From Balneolia bacterium (GTDB lineage Bacteria; Bacteroidota; Rhodothermia; Balneolales; Cyclonatronaceae), in assembly GCA_003567135.1 (NCBI GenBank), contig PXAI01000314.1:1-8310 (forward strand): 8,310 nt of DNA, written 5' to 3'. Shown here piece by piece: positions 1 through 5,739 of the stretch. How positions within the stretch are numbered: position 1 is the stretch's first letter; each line of letters starts with the position of its first letter. The notes under the pieces are model-generated. The model ran no database searches, had not been told where the DNA came from, and saw nothing but the letters and a program-made list of their open reading frames with translations. The position numbers and the translations under genes are program-made.

Positions 1-821
1 AAGTTGCGCAGGGATTGGATCTGGCTTACACCCGCCAGAGAATACGGCTCCAGCTGCAACAGCAATATGTGGGCGACACCTACTTTGCGGATGCCGGTTA
101 TGTGCCGCGAACCAACTTTTTCCAGCTTGAACCCACACTAACCGTCCGGTTCTACCCGGTTGACTCCCCGATTGTTTATCACGGATTTCAGGCGAGTGTG
201 GAGAGTTACTTCACGCCGGATAATTTCAGCCTGAATGAGCGGGAAACCAGCCTGGGATACTTTTTCAGTTTCCACAATCTTAGCCAGATCGATGTGGTAT
301 TGTCTCACAATTTTGTGGAGCTTCAGCGCGATTTCGACCCCACCAACTCAGGCATCGCCTTCCTTCAGGCGGGAACCGAGTACAACTGGGTGAATGCGTT
401 TGCACGGTTTCGGTCAGATTCCCGAAAAGTGATTCGATATTCGGCGGCAGCGGGTGTTGGCGGATTTTATAACGGGAACCGTACTTATCTGGAGGCCGAC
501 CTCAACTACCGGTACCAGCCCTATGGCAGTATCTCGATGTTTGTATCGTACAACTATCTGGATCTGCCCGAGCCGTGGAACCAAAACTCCTTCTGGCTGA
601 TTGGCCCCAAACTGGATGTTACCTTTACCACCAATCTCTTTTTCACCACGTTTGTGCAGTACAACGAACAGCTCGACAATCTGAATATTAACAGCCGGTT
701 ACAATGGAGGTATAGCCCCGTCTCGGATATATTCATTGTCTATACCGACAACTACTTCCCCGAAACCATGGCTGCCCGCAACCGGGCCGTGGTGTTTAAG
801 ATGAACTATTGGTTTAATTGA
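1..821 (+). CDS. C-terminal part of an outer-membrane beta-barrel protein (DUF5916-like)
   Basis: Partial gene. The frame is open to the left edge (VAQG precedes the TTG at 15), so that TTG is internal and the true start lies outside the window. About 272 C-terminal residues are visible. They are rich in alternating aromatic and polar residues typical of outer-membrane beta strands, and the protein ends with an aromatic residue pair before the stop (NYWFN), as barrel proteins do. The stretch NINSRLQWRYSPVSDIFIVY followed by a short loop and a last strand resembles, from memory, the C-terminus of DUF5916 proteins, which carry an N-terminal family-9 carbohydrate-binding domain and are common in Bacteroidota. 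Its biochemical role is unknown and the N-terminal domain cannot be seen. It is G+C-richer than the following genes and probably belongs to the host backbone at the island edge. A generic TonB-dependent receptor is a less likely alternative. Confidence 0.75.
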   Translation, partial: VAQGLDLAYTRQRIRLQLQQQYVGDTYFADAGYVPRTNFFQLEPTLTVRFYPVDSPIVYHGFQASVESYFTPDNFSLNERETSLGYFFSFHNLSQIDVVLSHNFVELQRDFDPTNSGIAFLQAGTEYNWVNAFARFRSDSRKVIRYSAAAGVGGFYNGNRTYLEADLNYRYQPYGSISMFVSYNYLDLPEPWNQNSFWLIGPKLDVTFTTNLFFTTFVQYNEQLDNLNINSRLQWRYSPVSDIFIVYTDNYFPETMAARNRAVVFKMNYWFN

Positions 822-880
822 GGGCGGCGGTTAAGGACCAGAAACTTTGGTGTAGAGAGTATTCAACAATACACCTGTAA

Positions 881-909
881 TTGCGTTACTGATGAGTAGA
901 AACTATATT
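881..909 (+). promoter_or_regulatory. Possible promoter for the PIN module
   Basis: TTGCGT (881-886) and TATATT (904-909) are separated by 17 bp, a sigma70-like arrangement. They end about 30 bp before the proposed TTG start of the next gene. Bacteroidota often use a different -33/-7 consensus, so this is only a sequence match. No convincing terminator hairpin was seen between 822 and 880. Confidence 0.25.
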
Positions 910-938
910 CAAACAATCTAATCCATAAAACCAATTTC

Positions 939-1703
939 TTGAATAATCTAAACCCCATATTACAGCTTCGTTTTATCGGCGATCATATATCACCGGGAAG
1001 TTTCTCTGCCAAAGAGTTGGGGCATTTATTGATAGAGATTCAGAAATCTGTTTTAGCCATTGCCGGAATTGTTGAAGATGTTGATGAAACAGATGCGATA
1101 AGCCTGAATGAGATCAAAGCAGAATCAGCCGGATTCCATTTTTATTCGAATCAGCCGCCTATAAATGCTGCCAGTATACGGTTGATTAATGCTGTGGATA
1201 ACAGAGATTTTTCAGGGTTGCCGCGAAGCTCGTTTGAAGGAATAAAACAAATATCAAAACTTGCCAGAGAGAAAAAGTGTAACGCAGAATTGAAAAACAG
1301 AACCAGACACACATCTGTTACAGCAACACTTAAAGAAAGTGATCACCTGATCTTTCCTGAGGATGTACTTCTAGAAGATGTCAAAGATTTTTACGGTGAA
1401 ATAACAAGGGTAGGCGGTGCAGAACCAAGGGTACAGTTTAAAACCTTTTCGGGCAGAAAACACCACGCGGATATTTCTAAAGAGCTGGCCAGGGAAGTTG
1501 CCAAGAAATTATATCAAACCGTTAAAATGAAAGCTGAAGTAAGATGGATAGCTTCATCAAACGATTTTGTTGATATAAAAATAACGGATGTTGAGGATTA
1601 TGAAGTAAAATCAAATGCCGGGCTTTTTGAGGAGTTAAGAGAGACGCTGGGGAGTTACTCTGAAAAGTATGGTTCGGATCTGGAAGGGTTAATAAATGAC
1701 TAA
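939..1703 (+). CDS. Conserved protein of unknown function, partner of the PIN gene
   Basis: A 254-residue soluble protein without signal peptide or membrane segment. I do not know its function. The N-terminal pattern ILQLRFIGDHISPGSFSAKE, the central LPRSSFEGIKQISKLAREK segment and the later FYGEITRVGGAEPRVQFKT look, from memory, like a widespread family of uncharacterised bacterial proteins with a beta-rich second half. The start is a TTG: a stop (TAG 897-899) lies in frame upstream, there is no ATG or GTG in between, and the conserved-looking N-terminus begins almost at once. No clear Shine-Dalgarno is visible. It ends 5 bp before the PIN gene, so the two are very probably co-transcribed. 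By position it could be the antitoxin or a partner of the PIN nuclease, but no DNA-binding motif supports this. Only the gene arrangement does. Confidence 0.7.
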   Translation: MNNLNPILQLRFIGDHISPGSFSAKELGHLLIEIQKSVLAIAGIVEDVDETDAISLNEIKAESAGFHFYSNQPPINAASIRLINAVDNRDFSGLPRSSFEGIKQISKLAREKKCNAELKNRTRHTSVTATLKESDHLIFPEDVLLEDVKDFYGEITRVGGAEPRVQFKTFSGRKHHADISKELAREVAKKLYQTVKMKAEVRWIASSNDFVDIKITDVEDYEVKSNAGLFEELRETLGSYSEKYGSDLEGLIND

Positions 1704-1708
1704 CAGTT

Positions 1709-2206
1709 TTGGCAAAATCAAAAATTGTCTGTCTTGACAATAACATAACAGCTTTTGCATTAAGAGACGATGCACATCCGGATGATGCGGATAAGGTTAT
1801 AAGGGCAAGAGCACTTCTCCGCTATCTTGATGAGCAAGAAAAAATTATATTGCTACCAACCCCGGTGATTACCGAATGCCTCTGGCCTGTTGAGGTTCAT
1901 GCAAGAGAGCCTGTACTAAACGTAATTAACAAATTTATGATTGGGGTATTTGATCTGGCAGCATCTGTAAAATGTGCTGAAATGATGCATGCCATCACAC
2001 CTGACGAAAAAGAGTTCAAAGAAAAGATGGGGATTACAAAAGCACAAATGAAGTTTGACTATATGATTGCGGCCATCGCCATTGTAAATGAAGCGGAGTG
2101 CATTTATAGTGAAGATGAGGGGCTGAAAACATTTTGTGCCGGGTATATCGATGTACGGTCAATGCCTCCGGATTTACCGGAACAGGGAAGTTTATTTGAC
2201 AAGTGA
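1709..2206 (+). CDS. PIN-domain protein, putative ribonuclease toxin
   Basis: A 165-residue protein with the acidic residues expected of a PIN domain: D10 in the first strand (VCLDNN), E56 (ITECL), D117 (FDYMIAA) and D136 (YSEDEGL). PIN proteins are Mg2+-dependent RNases. Many are VapC-type toxins that cleave tRNA or rRNA, so ribonuclease activity is inferred from the family. The most likely start is TTG 1709. An in-frame stop (TGA 1697-1699) blocks anything further upstream, and the ATG at 1696 reads another frame and stops soon. The TTG places D10 at the usual distance from the N-terminus. It follows the conserved gene by 5 bp. The partner is much larger than a VapB antitoxin, so this may not be a classical VapBC pair. 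It could equally be an RNA-processing enzyme. The gene ends 10 bp from a convergent small antitoxin gene. Confidence 0.75.
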   Translation: MAKSKIVCLDNNITAFALRDDAHPDDADKVIRARALLRYLDEQEKIILLPTPVITECLWPVEVHAREPVLNVINKFMIGVFDLAASVKCAEMMHAITPDEKEFKEKMGITKAQMKFDYMIAAIAIVNEAECIYSEDEGLKTFCAGYIDVRSMPPDLPEQGSLFDK

Positions 2207-2216
2207 TGAAGGACAA

Positions 2217-2438
2217 TTATGGTCTCGGAGTTTCTCCTTGAATCTCACCTTTGGCTTTATTCCATTCTGTGTATGATACGGTTCCTTCCTTTACTGCTTC
2301 ATTTCGCCTGGCAAGTTCCTCGCCATGCCATTCAGGTGGGGTATAATCCGGTGAAGATGAAAGATCTTCCCATAGTCTCTCCATGAGATCCATTTTTTCG
2401 GCAGTGGATAGTTTATCTATGGTGATTGATTTACTCAT
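2217..2438 (-). CDS. Small antitoxin of the addiction-module component family (TIGR02574 / Unstab_antitox-like)
   Basis: A 73-residue acidic protein starting at ATG. The N-terminal helix (STAEKMDLMERLWEDL) followed by PEWHGEELARRNEAVKEG and a C-terminal SYTEWNKAKGE fits the short antitoxins annotated as 'addiction module component' (TIGR02574, Unstab_antitox). These normally have a ParE/RelE-type toxin directly downstream. Here only 10 bp separate its stop from the stop of the convergent PIN gene, and no RelE/ParE-like reading frame is visible on either side, so it appears to be an orphan. It may be left over from a lost pair, act as an anti-addiction protein, or work with a toxin elsewhere in the genome. 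Family recognition is by eye. Confidence 0.75.
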   Translation of the reverse strand: MSKSITIDKLSTAEKMDLMERLWEDLSSSPDYTPPEWHGEELARRNEAVKEGTVSYTEWNKAKGEIQGETPRP

Positions 2439-2541
2439 TGCTGTATTTAATCTGCTAATTTTTTAATTATATGCAAGAACGATTCAATTGCTCAATGATT
2501 TGCGGGGTTTTACGGGGGCTATTCGTTTGGGTACCCCATCA

Positions 2542-2565
2542 GGCAAGGGATTGCAACCCCTTGTC
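2542..2565. repeat. REP-like hairpin
   Basis: GGCAAGGG and CCCCTTGTC form an 8-bp stem with one G-T pair around an 8-base loop, with two further T-A pairs possible inside the loop. It sits in the 159-bp noncoding gap between the orphan antitoxin and the AbiE locus, close to an 8-bp palindrome GGGTACCC (2529-2536). No T-run follows on either strand, so it is not a typical intrinsic terminator. It may be a dispersed REP-type element. One copy cannot prove that. Confidence 0.35.
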
Positions 2566-2597
2566 GTGTATCAGGCCAAATCCCATTGCTGCTCATG

Positions 2598-2986
2598 TTA
2601 ATCCGTTTCTTTGGTGGTAAGGTTAAAGCTTTGTTTGATTTGGTTTATGAGAGTCTTGGCTTCTACTTTTGGAGCTCCCATTTCTTCCAAAATCTGTTTT
2701 GTGTCTGGCGGATCTGCTTCCATCAAGTCCAAAAAAGATTTTAGATCCTGCTCTATTTCTTTAGGAAGTTCAGCCCGGTCTTCTCCAGTCAATGTTACCG
2801 TAAGCCTGAATACATCATTCTTGTGTTTGTTAATTCTTTCAGAATGAACCGTTTTCCCACTTTCTCTTTCTGCCGTTAAGTAAAACCAAATTCAGCCAGA
2901 TAATGATCGCAAGCTGCTCCGCCAATTACAATGTAGGAGCCAGAATGTTCACTGAAAAATTCCGAAAATGTATCCAGTCCAATCAT
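2598..2986 (-). pseudogene. Internally deleted AbiEii-like nucleotidyltransferase toxin gene
   Basis: Two fragments of one family lie in different frames. The 5' part starts at ATG 2986-2984, overlapping the upstream gene by ATGA, and runs 36 codons (containing YIVIGGAACDHYLAEFGFT) to a TAA at 2878-2876. The 3' part reads from about 2885 to the TAA at 2600-2598 and contains ERESGKTVHSERINKHKND, then VFRL and LPKEIEQDLKSFLDL. The GG start of the nucleotidyltransferase fold and the KHKNDVFRL tail are, from memory, well over 100 residues apart in intact AbiEii-type proteins. Here they are about 20 codons apart, so the middle, including the expected D-x-D metal-binding motif, is deleted and the frame is shifted. 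The TTG at 2792 is not a natural start. AbiEii toxins are nucleotidyltransferases that arrest growth when not held by AbiEi. This copy cannot be catalytic. Confidence 0.8.
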
Positions 2987-3954
2987 TGCAGCACCCTTTC
3001 CAGCATGTATTCGCGTTCCATTTGAATCCGTTCATTCTGGTCTTCCCTAAAACAAAGGTACAGAGAAAGAGGATCTACAAATTCATCTTTTGAAACCGAA
3101 AATGGATCATAACTCCAGATTTCAACTCGTACATCCCGCTCATTATAAATAGTTGGAGAAATCTCGCCCCTGTTTCGCAGATCATTAAATACTTTTGCAT
3201 CCATCGCCAGCGACTCTATGTTCCCAGTGCTCATATTAGAATAATAAGACAAAGCCCCCATTCCGGATACTTTGGTGTGCTGTACATTGTCGATATCTAA
3301 AACCCATTCAACTTTCTTAATTGGAGACTCTAAATAGTCTTGCACCGATTCCCAGATTTTTATTTTTGATTTATCAAATTTCAAATGTTTAGAACGCCCT
3401 CCAACAATGGAGCATGCTCCTGCATTTTTCAACTCTTCAGCACAACGCCCAATGGTTTTGGGACTATATTCAAAAATATCTGCAATTTCCTGAAAGTTCC
3501 GTCCCTCAATAGAGTGCAACCACAAATGATAAATGAGCACACACTGCGTAGAAGGTGCAAAAGTATCTGATTTCACCTTTTTGATATTTTTCTGTTCATT
3601 CAAATCCATAAACATAAAAGGAATAAATAACTGCTTCCCCGGCACAATAAAAGCCATTCGTGATTTTATAAGTTGTTCTTTCAGGTAATAGGTAATCTCA
3701 TCAAATACCAATATCGCTGGTTGCTCAAATGCAGATTCAATCTTTGGTACCTGCTTTTGAAGCTGACTTGGTGTTGGAAGTTCTTTCCCTTTTGGTTCCA
3801 CAAAAACTACTTGGTGTCCATAAAACTCAGATGGGGTCATTTTATACCCCTCCTTGATAAATAATGGAAGTCTTTCCAATGAGCCCGAAGCAAAACCCAG
3901 CTCTTCGGGTTCTTGTCCTGTTACTTTTCTGATATATGATTTAAAATCGTTCAC
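2983..3954 (-). CDS. AbiEi-like antitoxin / winged-helix (MarR-like) repressor of an AbiE system
   Basis: A 323-residue protein that looks intact. A winged helix-turn-helix is visible at about residues 135-200 (QCVLIYHLWLHS, then FQEIADIFEYSPKTIGRCAE and a wing near GGRSKHLKF). The C-terminal half has SGMGALSYYSNMS (about 225-240), which resembles the domain that in AbiEi proteins controls the toxin. The start is GTG 3954-3952, preceded by an A-rich stretch (CGAAAAA). The only in-frame codons upstream run to a stop at 3981-3979 with no ATG. Its stop overlaps the start of the nucleotidyltransferase pseudogene by 4 bp (ATGA), the coupled arrangement seen in AbiE operons. In studied AbiE systems AbiEi represses its own operon by binding inverted repeats upstream, and such repeats are present here. 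With its toxin broken, the gene may now serve only as a regulator or anti-toxin decoy. A plain MarR-type regulator is the alternative. Confidence 0.7.
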   Translation of the reverse strand: MNDFKSYIRKVTGQEPEELGFASGSLERLPLFIKEGYKMTPSEFYGHQVVFVEPKGKELPTPSQLQKQVPKIESAFEQPAILVFDEITYYLKEQLIKSRMAFIVPGKQLFIPFMFMDLNEQKNIKKVKSDTFAPSTQCVLIYHLWLHSIEGRNFQEIADIFEYSPKTIGRCAEELKNAGACSIVGGRSKHLKFDKSKIKIWESVQDYLESPIKKVEWVLDIDNVQHTKVSGMGALSYYSNMSTGNIESLAMDAKVFNDLRNRGEISPTIYNERDVRVEIWSYDPFSVSKDEFVDPLSLYLCFREDQNERIQMEREYMLERVLQ

Positions 3955-3965
3955 TTTTTCGTTAT

Positions 3966-4020
3966 TGACATTAATATTTTACAATGACATTCCCTATGTC
4001 AGTATAAAAATTTTATGTCA
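3966..4020. promoter_or_regulatory. Candidate AbiEi operator with four TGACAT half-sites
   Basis: The hexamer TGACAT occurs twice on the + strand (3966-3971, 3985-3990) and twice on the - strand (ATGTCA at 3996-4001 and 4015-4020). The inner two form a perfect inverted repeat TGACAT-TCCCT-ATGTCA. The outer two form a second, wider inverted pair. All lie 12-66 bp upstream of the GTG start of the AbiEi-like gene. A TATAAT hexamer on the - strand (4025-4020) overlaps the outermost copy, so binding would cover the promoter. This fits autorepression as known for AbiEi, but is inferred here. Confidence 0.55.
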
Positions 4021-4038
4021 TTATACCTATTCATTGTT

Positions 4039-4173
4039 TTACCCAAGCTTATCTAAATAACCTTTCGTCTCTTTTTGAACGTCAACAAATTCACTTTCCA
4101 GTTCCTCATTTCTTGTTGAACTCCAGCTAAAACCCTTGTACTGTTCACTCGGGCCAGCTGGCCTGTTGGGCAT
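4039..4173 (-). CDS. Unrecognised small ORF or 3' gene remnant upstream of AbiEi
   Basis: From ATG 4173-4171 to TAA 4041-4039 there are 44 codons. The frame stays open upstream to a TAG at 4215-4213 without another ATG. The last part, STRNEELESEFVDVQKE then TKGYLDKLG, reads like a genuine acidic amphipathic protein end, but I recognise no family. It lies on the same strand as abiEi and ends just before the operator repeats. It could be a small gene, or the 3' end of a gene cut off when the neighbouring module arrived. The 5' half crosses a G+C-rich patch with a perfect 12-bp palindrome GGCCAGCTGGCC (4152-4163), so part of it may be a noncoding repeat read as protein. Low confidence as an expressed gene. 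Confidence 0.3.
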   Translation of the reverse strand: MPNRPAGPSEQYKGFSWSSTRNEELESEFVDVQKETKGYLDKLG

Positions 4174-4226
4174 TACCAAGGGGGCTTTGAGAGCTAGGTT
4201 AAATTGAATAATCTATTGTATTTGCA

Positions 4227-4246
4227 TGGGAAAATTAATTTTCCCA
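4227..4246. promoter_or_regulatory. Perfect 20-bp palindrome, possible distal operator
   Basis: TGGGAAAATTAATTTTCCCA equals its own reverse complement over all 20 bases. It lies 113 bp upstream of the first gene of the operon starting at 4360. With no loop and no T-run it is a poor terminator. A dimeric repressor site, for instance for the XRE protein of the operon, is plausible but unproven. Its sequence differs from the palindrome at 4340, so the two may bind different proteins. Confidence 0.4.
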
Positions 4247-4305
4247 CATTTCGAGAATAATGATAATAAATTCGGAATCACCTTATTAAGGGCTAATTTT
4301 AAATT

Positions 4306-4335
4306 TTGAAATATGCATTGCGTGATTACTATATT
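4306..4335 (+). promoter_or_regulatory. Probable promoter of the HigB-like/XRE/SecB-like operon
   Basis: TTGAAA (4306-4311) and TATATT (4330-4335) are 18 bp apart. They would start transcription near 4342, inside the inverted repeat that ends 2 bases before the first ATG. The leader would be short (under 20 bases), in line with the lack of a Shine-Dalgarno sequence. This is a sequence match only. Confidence 0.4.
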
Positions 4336-4339
4336 AATT

Positions 4340-4357
4340 GTTAAGTTGGAACTTAAC
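4340..4357. promoter_or_regulatory. Candidate operator: perfect inverted repeat at the operon start
   Basis: GTTAAGTT-GG-AACTTAAC has perfect 8-bp arms and a 2-base spacer. It ends two bases before the ATG at 4360 and overlaps the predicted transcription start. This is where an autorepressing XRE antitoxin would bind to shut off its own operon. The binding protein is inferred from operon logic. Confidence 0.55.
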
Positions 4358-4359
4358 TA

Positions 4360-4833
4360 ATGTTTGGATTGTTTAAATTCAATCCAGATGCAAAATGTAT
4401 TCAGGGTTTTGTTTTTTTATTGAAAACTTCAGGTAAGTTGAAAAATGTAGATGATATTAAAACAAAAGCAGCTCAGTATAGAAAAGTACATTCAACTATC
4501 GCGCGTTGTGAGAAAACTCCATTGCGTTTATTAGCTGAGACTGACTCAATTGGGCATGCAAACAGTGTTGATTGTAATCTGTACTATATAAGAGATACTT
4601 CAAAAGGAGTTAATATTCGAGTACCATTTGTAGTATGCGAAATTGGAGATCATAAATACGCCATATTTTCTCATTATTTCCCAAAGGATAAAACAGATGA
4701 TGAAAATAGCCATTTTGAAAAAGCTTGTGAGAGGCTAGAATCATCTTGTGAAGATTTACAAAAGCAACTAAACAACAAAATAGGTAACAATGAAAAGCTA
4801 CTTCCCATTTCTGAAAGGTTACAGCAAGGATGA
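4360..4833 (+). CDS. Putative HigB/RelE-like toxin, first gene of a candidate TAC operon
   Basis: A 157-residue protein from ATG 4360, the first possible start because a TAA lies in frame at 4354-4356. Residues 86-126 (IRVPFVVCEIGDHKYAIF, then SHYFPKDKTDDENSHFEKAC) follow the order of HigB/Gp49-type mRNA interferases: an R-V-x-F/Y strand, a hydrophobic strand ending in H-x-F, a K-rich loop, then an E-x-x-A helix. In those toxins this is usually LLHGFxKKTxKTP. The match is distant and by eye. The N-terminus (about 1-50) is longer than in compact HigB toxins and has no recognised domain. The gene overlaps the XRE gene by 44 bp, and toxin-before-antitoxin order is typical of HigBA. If it is a toxin, it would cleave mRNA on ribosomes. 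An unrelated phage-type protein is the alternative. Confidence 0.5.
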   Translation: MFGLFKFNPDAKCIQGFVFLLKTSGKLKNVDDIKTKAAQYRKVHSTIARCEKTPLRLLAETDSIGHANSVDCNLYYIRDTSKGVNIRVPFVVCEIGDHKYAIFSHYFPKDKTDDENSHFEKACERLESSCEDLQKQLNNKIGNNEKLLPISERLQQG

Positions 4834-5260
4834 CAAACATATTGCTGAGGCTCTAATAAAGGATCCTGATTTTCGGGCAGAGCTATATGTGAGTGAAATT
4901 GCTGACCAAATTTTAAAGGTTTTGGATAGAGTTGGTCTTAATACAGCTGATTTAGCACGCAAATTAGGTGAATCTCGTTCATCTGTATCTCAAAAACTAA
5001 GCGGCAATCCCAATATGAAAGTTGTAACATTATTTCGATTAGCAGATGCAGCTGGCCGTACCCTACCTTTGCCTGTATTAGAAGAATGTAGTTTCAACCA
5101 ACTTGATCCATATCAAAATGTGGATGAGATGAAACAAATATCAAATGATCATACTATCCTTGGAGAGGCTTTTCTTACGATTCAATGCAAAGATGAATTA
5201 ATAGTTGAAGAGTATCATCCTATGGAATCAAATTCTGTAGTTAATTTTGAAACAAACTAA
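4790..5260 (+). CDS. XRE-family helix-turn-helix antitoxin/repressor (HigA-like) with long C-terminal tail
   Basis: A 156-residue protein with a Cro/C1-type DNA-binding domain at about residues 36-92. The helix-turn-helix is seen in NTADLARKLGESRSSVSQKL, followed by VVTLFRLADAAGRTL. The preceding segment (ALIKDPDFRAELYVSEIADQ) is also found in HigA-type antitoxins. Residues 95-156 form a tail of about 60 residues with aromatic and acidic patches (ILGEAFLTIQ, ELIVEEYHP). In TAC systems such a tail is the chaperone-addiction segment that makes the antitoxin unstable unless a SecB-like chaperone binds it. That role is inferred from the next gene. The start ATG 4790 lies inside the preceding gene (44-bp overlap), and the stop overlaps the next start by one base (TAATG). 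It probably represses the operon at the inverted repeats upstream. Confidence 0.75.
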   Translation: MKSYFPFLKGYSKDDKHIAEALIKDPDFRAELYVSEIADQILKVLDRVGLNTADLARKLGESRSSVSQKLSGNPNMKVVTLFRLADAAGRTLPLPVLEECSFNQLDPYQNVDEMKQISNDHTILGEAFLTIQCKDELIVEEYHPMESNSVVNFETN

Positions 5261-5739
5261 TGGTAGAAAAAGAACTTCATTACCGTTTAGAAAGAATAGT
5301 ACCTTTAAATTTTGAGGTTATTGAACACTCAGAATTTAACATATTAGATTATTTAGGTAGTTCTAATGTTCATTATAATTTAATAGCAAGTACGATACCA
5401 AAAGTAGATGACGATACTCTATTTCTAGATTTAGAATTAGATTCTCAGCTAAAATTAGATGAGAATCAATATAAACTCTATAAAATTAAAATTAGATATG
5501 TTTTTTCTATAAAAGGTATTAACAATTTTGTTAATGATGGATATTTGGAAATTCCTCGTAATTATAAAATTACCTTTTTCAATATGTCTTATTCTGCTCT
5601 CAGAGGTATTTTATTCGAGAAGCTATCCCCCTACAGATACAAAGATTTACTACTCCCGATGATTGATTCCTATCAAGCAATCCCTGATGATCACAAAATC
5701 AGGATTCCATATCAGGAAGATAATGAAGAACTAAAATAG
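5260..5739 (+). CDS. SecB-like protein, candidate dedicated chaperone of the TA pair
   Basis: A 159-residue acidic soluble protein starting at ATG 5260, which shares its A with the TAA of the XRE gene, so translation is likely coupled. I read a SecB-type layout: an N-terminal strand segment (HYRLERIVPLNFEV), long strands (DTLFLDLELDSQLKLDE; YKLYKIKIRYVFSIKG), then at 106-136 a helix and proline turn (FFNMSYSALRGILFEKL, LLLPMID). This parallels the SecB 'lFPYARECI...L.L.PVNF' end. The overall identity is low and the call rests on pattern plus position. SecB paralogues occur as the third gene of toxin-antitoxin-chaperone operons (for example Rv1955-Rv1956-Rv1957 of Mycobacterium tuberculosis), where they protect the antitoxin from degradation. 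It is the last gene of the operon, and rloC converges on it 56 bp further on. It might otherwise be an unrelated beta-sheet protein. Confidence 0.5.
   Translation: MVEKELHYRLERIVPLNFEVIEHSEFNILDYLGSSNVHYNLIASTIPKVDDDTLFLDLELDSQLKLDENQYKLYKIKIRYVFSIKGINNFVNDGYLEIPRNYKITFFNMSYSALRGILFEKLSPYRYKDLLLPMIDSYQAIPDDHKIRIPYQEDNEELK

Larger units (their letters stand above)
4174..4359. other. AT-rich noncoding leader region of the toxin-antitoxin-like operon
   Basis: With the small ORF before it, this makes a stretch of about 320 bp (4040-4359) without a large gene. It holds a G+C-rich patch to about 4195, then strongly AT-rich DNA with two perfect palindromes (4227-4246 and 4340-4357) and a promoter-like pair. 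I see no RNA gene or further coding sequence in it. Confidence 0.5.

Noticed and set aside
15..17. TTG as the start codon of the barrel gene
   Set aside because: The frame is open upstream to the window edge, and 268 residues of pure barrel strands without a signal peptide would not be a complete outer-membrane protein.
1696..1698. ATG as the start of the PIN protein
   Set aside because: It is in a different frame and stops after a few codons. The PIN frame has an in-frame stop at 1697-1699.
2598..2792. A separate 64-residue gene starting at TTG 2792
   Set aside because: The frame continues upstream with clear homology-like sequence (ERINKHKND, VFRL), so it is the tail of the broken nucleotidyltransferase gene and not an independent gene.
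4152..4180. Integron attC-like site (GTTGGGC core with nearby palindrome)
   Set aside because: A GTTRRRY-like core is present, but no properly spaced partner core and attC stem arrangement could be found, and there is no integrase in the window.
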